From Neobacillus mesonae (lineage in GTDB: Bacteria > Bacillota > Bacilli > Bacillales > Cytobacillaceae), in assembly GCF_001636315.1 (NCBI RefSeq), contig NZ_KV440949.1, positions 1,652,203 through 1,716,202 on the forward strand: 64,000 nt of DNA, in the 5' to 3' direction. Below, piece after piece: positions 59,799 through 64,000 of the stretch. Made by a program: the position numbers and the translations under genes. The notes under the pieces are model-generated. The model worked only from the letters and a program-made list of their open reading frames with translations, had not been told where the DNA came from and made no database searches. How positions within the stretch are numbered: position 1 is the first letter of the stretch; the number at the start of each line of letters is the position of its first letter.

Positions 59799-62700
59799 TT
59801 GAGGGTGACAAAGCAAAAAAAATTATTTAGCAGTTTACTAGTTTTCACATTAATTTTGTCTTTATTTTTTCCAATGTATGGTTCGGCTGCAACGGAACAG
59901 ACTCCATCGCTAAACGACAAATTAAGCAGCGAAGCTCTATCACAAATGAAAGCAATTATCGCACAGCACAAAGCTGCCGCCCTTAACGGCCCAGTATTTC
60001 ATTCCGATTTACAGAACCTAACGGGCGATGAAGAGGTCGCTGTCATTGTCGAGTTATCAGAAATGCCGGTTGCTCTTCAAAAAGGAATTCATAAAGTCAA
60101 AGGAAAGAAATTCACGAAGACAGACGAAGACAATGTAAAGAAAAAAGTCAGAGCACAGCAAAAAAAGTTCAAAGACCAGGTAAACAACAAAGGAATTAAA
60201 GGAAAATACCGTTTTACCTATGACTACACATTCAATGGCTTGGCCCTTAAAGTGAAAGCAAACCAGCTAAAGCAGCTATTAAAGCTTGATGGGGTCAAAA
60301 TGATCGAGCCTGACGTAGAAATGAAAGCATTAGGCGACCCCGTTCCAAGCGATGCTGCAACGGAAGATCCAAACACTGCAGGGAAATTCCTCAATGTTCC
60401 AAACGTCTGGGATTTAGGCTATCAAGGTCAGAACGTCAAAGTAGCTGTTTTGGATACAGGAATTGACTATTACCACCCTGAATTCGAAGGCATATACAAA
60501 GGCGGATATAACTTCATCGATCAGTCTAATCGGTCCAATTACACTCGTGACCGTGCGAGCGACGACCCCTATGAAACGTCACCACTAGATCGCCCATCCA
60601 ATAAAGCTGAATTCGATTCTAACGGCAGCTCATTTTACACCGAACATGGTACACACGTAGCTGGCATTATTGCTGCACAAGGGAAAAATCCATATGGTAT
60701 TAAAGGCTTGGCCCCTAAAATCGATCTATATGCCTACCGGGTATTAGGTGCTTACGGCAGCGGGCCAAACTCCGGCATTATTGCTGCAATTGATAAAGCC
60801 GTCCAAGAAAAAATGGATGTCATCAACTTATCGCTTGGCAGCACGAGTAATTCTGCCACTTCGTCCGATGCCATTGCGATTAACAATGCCGCTCTTGCAG
60901 GCGTAACTGCCGTTGTAGCAACTGGTAATAGTGGTTCAAATCGCGGAACGATTGGGTCACCGGCAACTGCCGCGTTTGCAATTTCCGTTGGGAACTCCAC
61001 TATTCCGGAAAAGTCAATGAAAGGCGATGTCAATGTTCAAGTTGAGGGAGCATCTTCTGCCACATATAACCTTAATTTAATGGGCTGGAAATACGGAAGT
61101 GATCCTGGAAAAATTTTATCAGGAACTTATGATGTTGTGGCAGTTCCGAACTACGGTGTGGATAAGGATTTTGAAGGCTTAAATGTTAAAGGAAAAGTAG
61201 CGCTTATTTCTCGCGGAGGAAATATTCCATTTGTTGATAAAATTGCTGCCGCTAAGAAGGCTGGTGCAATCGCAACGATCATCCATAACAATACAGGTAC
61301 AGCACCTGCAGGAGTTTTTCTTGGTGATTCGTTTGCCTTTATACCGGCATTTGATATGTCAACAACCGATGGAAATGCCTTAAGAACAGCCTTACAAACG
61401 AAAAAAGCAACCGTCACATTTAGCAATATTACTTCAAGCTTAACAGCTGGGGATGATATCAATAGCTCCAGTTCGAGAGGACCGGCTAACCCTAATTTCG
61501 ATTTGAAGCCGGACGTATCAGCACCTGGAACAAATATTATGTCCTCCGTTCCAGCCTATATAAAGGATTTCCCGGATGCTAAATATGATGAAGCCTATGA
61601 GCGCTTTACCGGGACAAGCATGGCCACTCCACATGTAGCGGGTGTGGCAGCATTACTGAAATCCCAGCATCCAGACTGGGGTCCGTTCGATATTAAAACG
61701 GCGATTTCTAATACTGCAAAACAACTGGATGTTGCTAAGTATGATGTGTTTGCCCAAGGACCTGGGCGGGTACAGCCGCTTGCTGCTGCGACAACAGAAG
61801 CATTAGCCTATGCGAAGGACACGACTACTTTTTCCAATAAGACATACGACAACCTAAAAGGTACGATTACATTTGGTAATGTTCCGACAGGCAGTAAGAT
61901 TACGGTAACAAGAGATATTATAGTAAAAAATCTTACTGGGAATGCCAGCGATTATACAGTGGACATTCAAGTAACGAAAAAAGCAAGCGGCACATTGGCC
62001 GGAACAACGGTAACAGTGGATCAGCCAAGCTTTACTTTAGCTGGTTCAGATACGAAGACATTGAAGGTTTCCTTAAATGTTCCTGCCGGTTCTGGCTCGT
62101 CAGGAAATGAAATCCTTGGCTATGTGAAGCTGACGAATGGAAAAACAAATTTAACTTTACCATTTGCGGCCAACTTTGCACCGCCAACAGGAATTAAGAG
62201 CTTCTCGATTGACAGCGACGTCATCTCGCCTAACGGGGACGGCAAACTTGAAAGCACGACAGTGCGCTATGAGTTCTGGAATTCTCAAAGAAGAACATAC
62301 ATCAATCTCTTTGATGCTGTAAATCAGACCAGCGGACCTTATGGAAGTGGAGATCTCGGATATCTAATAAATACTATTTCTACATCAACTGGTCCAAAGA
62401 CAGTCACATTTAATGGAAGCTATACCGAGTGGGAAACTGGTATAAAGAAAACAACTCCTGACAGTGTATTTGCTTTAGAGTTAACTACGCTAAATCTTTT
62501 AGGAACAGCTATTGTAGAATACGATTGGATTGGTCCGGTGTTTGTCAAGTCGACTCCGACAACTATCAAAGCGGAAGACCAAATAACTTCCAGCGGCTCA
62601 AGCTTTAAATATACTGGAAGCCTGGAAGACAAGTTTATTGACTTTGGACCAACTGTTGAAGAAGTTTTCGGCCTTGATTATGATGTTAACTCCAAGCTTC

Positions 62701-63497
62701 ATCTTAAGTATGAGCTAACAAACAGCAACGGGGAAACTTCTGAAATACAGCCAGTTACCCTTGAGCAAAGCGGGAAGTTTGAAATTTCTTTAGATGGCCT
62801 GACACTTGGCGACAATAAGTTAAAGTTGATTGTTGATGATGAGGCGCAAAACCATGCAGAGAAGGAAGTCACGATTACCCGCGAGGATAAGACCAAACCG
62901 GTAACGACCGCTAAGATGAACGGTACATCCGGTAATAACGGTTGGTATACTTCAGATGTGACTGTAAATCTGGACGCTTCAGATGACGAATCTGGCGTTA
63001 GTAAAACAGAATACAGAATCAATAAAGGGGAATGGAAAACATATACCAATCCAGTGACACTATCTACTGAAGGAAAAATTCAATTTGAGTACCGCAGTGT
63101 GGATCAATCCGGTAACACGGAAGATATACAATCACTAGATGCTCATATTGATAAAACGGCACCAAAGCTTCAAGTGACCGTTGATAAACCGCTGCTTTCT
63201 GTACCAAATCATAAGATGGAAAATATTAAAGTAACGCTGGATTCCTCTGATGCTATTTCAGGTATTGATTCAGTTGTACTGGAATCCATTACGGTCAATG
63301 AAGAAAATTCAACAGAAGATGATATCAAAGATGCTGACTACGGAAAAATGGACACTGAATTTAGTCTTCGCGCCGAAAGAAATGGTTATGGTAACGGACG
63401 AGTTTACACCATTACCTATTTGGCAACCGACAAAGCAGGCAACACTATCAGAGAAACTGCTACTGTCAAAGTACCAAAGGGAAATCAGGGTAAATAA
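59799..63497 (+). CDS. Large secreted S8 subtilase, Vpr-like
   Basis: A 1232-residue extracellular serine protease. TTG 59799 has AAAGGGG 9 bp upstream. Order of domains: signal peptide (1-32), I9 propeptide (about 75-175), S8 catalytic domain with Asp219 (VLDTGIDYYHPEF), His286 (EHGTHVAGII) and Ser607 (GTSMATPHVAGVAALL), interrupted by a PA domain (about 440-545; KVALISRGGNIPFVDKIAAAKKAG). C-terminal beta-rich Fn3-like and Ig-like modules follow from about 670, including two repeats beginning DKTKPVTT and DKTAPKLQ. No LPXTG signal is seen. Compared with Bacillus Vpr (about 800 residues) it has roughly 400 extra C-terminal residues. Confidence 0.93.
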   Translation: MRVTKQKKLFSSLLVFTLILSLFFPMYGSAATEQTPSLNDKLSSEALSQMKAIIAQHKAAALNGPVFHSDLQNLTGDEEVAVIVELSEMPVALQKGIHKVKGKKFTKTDEDNVKKKVRAQQKKFKDQVNNKGIKGKYRFTYDYTFNGLALKVKANQLKQLLKLDGVKMIEPDVEMKALGDPVPSDAATEDPNTAGKFLNVPNVWDLGYQGQNVKVAVLDTGIDYYHPEFEGIYKGGYNFIDQSNRSNYTRDRASDDPYETSPLDRPSNKAEFDSNGSSFYTEHGTHVAGIIAAQGKNPYGIKGLAPKIDLYAYRVLGAYGSGPNSGIIAAIDKAVQEKMDVINLSLGSTSNSATSSDAIAINNAALAGVTAVVATGNSGSNRGTIGSPATAAFAISVGNSTIPEKSMKGDVNVQVEGASSATYNLNLMGWKYGSDPGKILSGTYDVVAVPNYGVDKDFEGLNVKGKVALISRGGNIPFVDKIAAAKKAGAIATIIHNNTGTAPAGVFLGDSFAFIPAFDMSTTDGNALRTALQTKKATVTFSNITSSLTAGDDINSSSSRGPANPNFDLKPDVSAPGTNIMSSVPAYIKDFPDAKYDEAYERFTGTSMATPHVAGVAALLKSQHPDWGPFDIKTAISNTAKQLDVAKYDVFAQGPGRVQPLAAATTEALAYAKDTTTFSNKTYDNLKGTITFGNVPTGSKITVTRDIIVKNLTGNASDYTVDIQVTKKASGTLAGTTVTVDQPSFTLAGSDTKTLKVSLNVPAGSGSSGNEILGYVKLTNGKTNLTLPFAANFAPPTGIKSFSIDSDVISPNGDGKLESTTVRYEFWNSQRRTYINLFDAVNQTSGPYGSGDLGYLINTISTSTGPKTVTFNGSYTEWETGIKKTTPDSVFALELTTLNLLGTAIVEYDWIGPVFVKSTPTTIKAEDQITSSGSSFKYTGSLEDKFIDFGPTVEEVFGLDYDVNSKLHLKYELTNSNGETSEIQPVTLEQSGKFEISLDGLTLGDNKLKLIVDDEAQNHAEKEVTITREDKTKPVTTAKMNGTSGNNGWYTSDVTVNLDASDDESGVSKTEYRINKGEWKTYTNPVTLSTEGKIQFEYRSVDQSGNTEDIQSLDAHIDKTAPKLQVTVDKPLLSVPNHKMENIKVTLDSSDAISGIDSVVLESITVNEENSTEDDIKDADYGKMDTEFSLRAERNGYGNGRVYTITYLATDKAGNTIRETATVKVPKGNQGK

Positions 63498-63501
63498 CGA
63501 A

Positions 63502-63553
63502 AAAAAGTGCCTGCACAGCCCAAAATATTGGGTTGTGTCAGGCACTTTTTGTT
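63502..63553 (+). terminator. Intrinsic terminator of the subtilase gene, related to the palindrome family
   Basis: AAAAAGTGCCTG and CAGGCACTTTTT are outer arms, with inner CCCAA/TTGGG, followed by GTTTTTG. The outer arms share GTGCCTG/CAGGCAC with the GGTGTCAGGCACC family. Confidence 0.88.
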
Positions 63554-63575
63554 TTTGTAATATAGAATTGGGGTT

Positions 63576-63709
63576 TTGCCAGGATTTTTACCGGGTTACT
63601 CGTCTGATTTACTACTTTACCCGTCGAATGTTGGAGTTTACCCGTCAAAATCTTGGGTTTACCCGTCAAAAATTTTAATTTACCCGTCAGCTTTTGCATG
63701 TTACCCGCC
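63576..63709. repeat. 21-bp-period array, core TTACCCGTC (6-7 cores)
   Basis: Cores start at 63596 (TTACTCGTC), 63617, 63638, 63659, 63680 and 63701 (TTACCCGCC), all 21 bp apart; a weaker TTGCCAGG at 63576 precedes. Spacers vary. It lies between the subtilase terminator and the tRNA operon terminator. Confidence 0.9.
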
Positions 63710-63713
63710 AAAC

Positions 63714-63750
63714 GAAAAAAAGAAGCTGAAGAAAAATTCCTCTGCTTCTT
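63714..63750 (-). terminator. Intrinsic terminator of the tRNA operon
   Basis: On the minus strand AAGAAGCAGA pairs imperfectly with TCAGCTTCTT and is followed by TTTTTTCG, directly after tRNA-Ile. Confidence 0.7.
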
Positions 63751-63754
63751 GGGA

Positions 63755-63828
<74 letters not shown>

Positions 63829-63832
63829 ATAA

Positions 63833-63906
63833 TGGAGCGGGTGATGAGAATCGAACTCACAACAACAGCTTGGAAGGCTGTGGTTTTACCACTAAACTAC
63901 ACCCGC
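63833..63906 (-). tRNA. tRNA-Gly (TCC)
   Basis: Minus strand: GCGGGTG acceptor, D arm AGTTTAGTGGTAAAACC, anticodon loop CTTCCAA giving anticodon TCC, T arm GAGTTCGATTCTC and an encoded CCA end. 4 bp from tRNA-Ile. Confidence 0.96.
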
Positions 63907-63916
63907 ATCATTAAAA

Positions 63917-63990
63917 TGGAGGCGGCAACCGGATTTGAACCGGTGATAAAGGTGTTGCAGACCTGTGCCTTACCACTTGGCTATGCCGCC
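63917..63990 (-). tRNA. tRNA-Cys (GCA)
   Basis: Minus strand: GGCGGCA acceptor, D arm AGCCAAGTGGTAAGGC, anticodon loop CTGCAAC giving anticodon GCA, T arm CGGTTCAAATCCG and an encoded CCA end. 10 bp from tRNA-Gly. Confidence 0.96.
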
Positions 63991-64000
63991 AATCAAATTG

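Overview
The window looks like chromosome of an endospore-forming, low-to-moderate GC Gram-positive of the family Bacillaceae (Bacillus or Neobacillus-like). The support is strong AAGGAGG-type ribosome binding sites, frequent TTG/GTG starts, GerP-like spore proteins, a PTS/RpiR/GntR/LacI regulatory style, a Vpr-type subtilase, a YfkN-type nucleotidase and a tRNA cluster at the right edge. I see no phage, insertion sequence or CRISPR array.

Layout. 0-5 kb: truncated MDR dehydrogenase, two membrane proteins, a Na+/H+ antiporter, a small DUF6241-like protein and a 38-residue peptide. 5-8 kb: two secreted low-complexity proteins, one with three 375-bp internal repeats. 8-14.5 kb: two EamA transporters, galU, a group of GerP-like spore protein genes, cutC. 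14.8-21 kb: polysaccharide deacetylase, then the MurNAc salvage operon murQ-murR-murP-mupG and a HAD phosphatase. 21-26 kb: CdaR regulator, SurA-like lipoprotein, glcD-glcF. 26.6-32.4 kb: Gly/Tyr/His-rich peptide, a decayed TPP-enzyme fragment, a PTS-nanE-rpiR operon (probably N-acetylmannosamine), a GW-repeat amidase. 32.6-39 kb: Excalibur protein, giant YfkN-like nucleotidase, galE, catE-like. 39.4-51.6 kb: a complete amino-sugar route that fits GalNAc: GntR, LacD, LacC, NagA-type deacetylase, AgaS, ROK kinase, sugar ABC transporter, Gfo/Idh oxidoreductase, LacI. 51.9-59.1 kb: M14 carboxypeptidase, then the exported muropeptide enzymes amiE-nagZ-namZ. 59-63.5 kb: a free-standing I9 propeptide-like protein and a large subtilase. 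63.7 kb-end: tRNA-Ile, tRNA-Gly, tRNA-Cys.

The genes share a theme of cell-wall and amino-sugar recycling. AmiE, NagZ and NamZ release MurNAc and GlcNAc outside the cell; MurP imports and phosphorylates MurNAc or MurNAc-GlcNAc; MupG and MurQ produce GlcNAc-6P. NanE feeds ManNAc-6P into the same pool. The GalNAc route ends in triose phosphates. Near-identical 15-bp inverted repeats (TGAAA-N5-TTTCA) lie before murQ, before the amiE-nagZ-namZ set and before the PTS-nanE operon.

The most unusual signal is in the intergenic DNA. Six separate loci carry arrays whose ~9-bp core recurs every 21 bp, each locus with its own core and with variable spacers. Two further regions carry hairpin arrays with a 52-bp period. 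21 and 52 bp are close to 2 and 5 turns of B-DNA. A third family, a ~43-bp palindrome built on GGTGTCAGGCACC, often sits directly after stop codons next to a T-run. None of this is explained by the genes.
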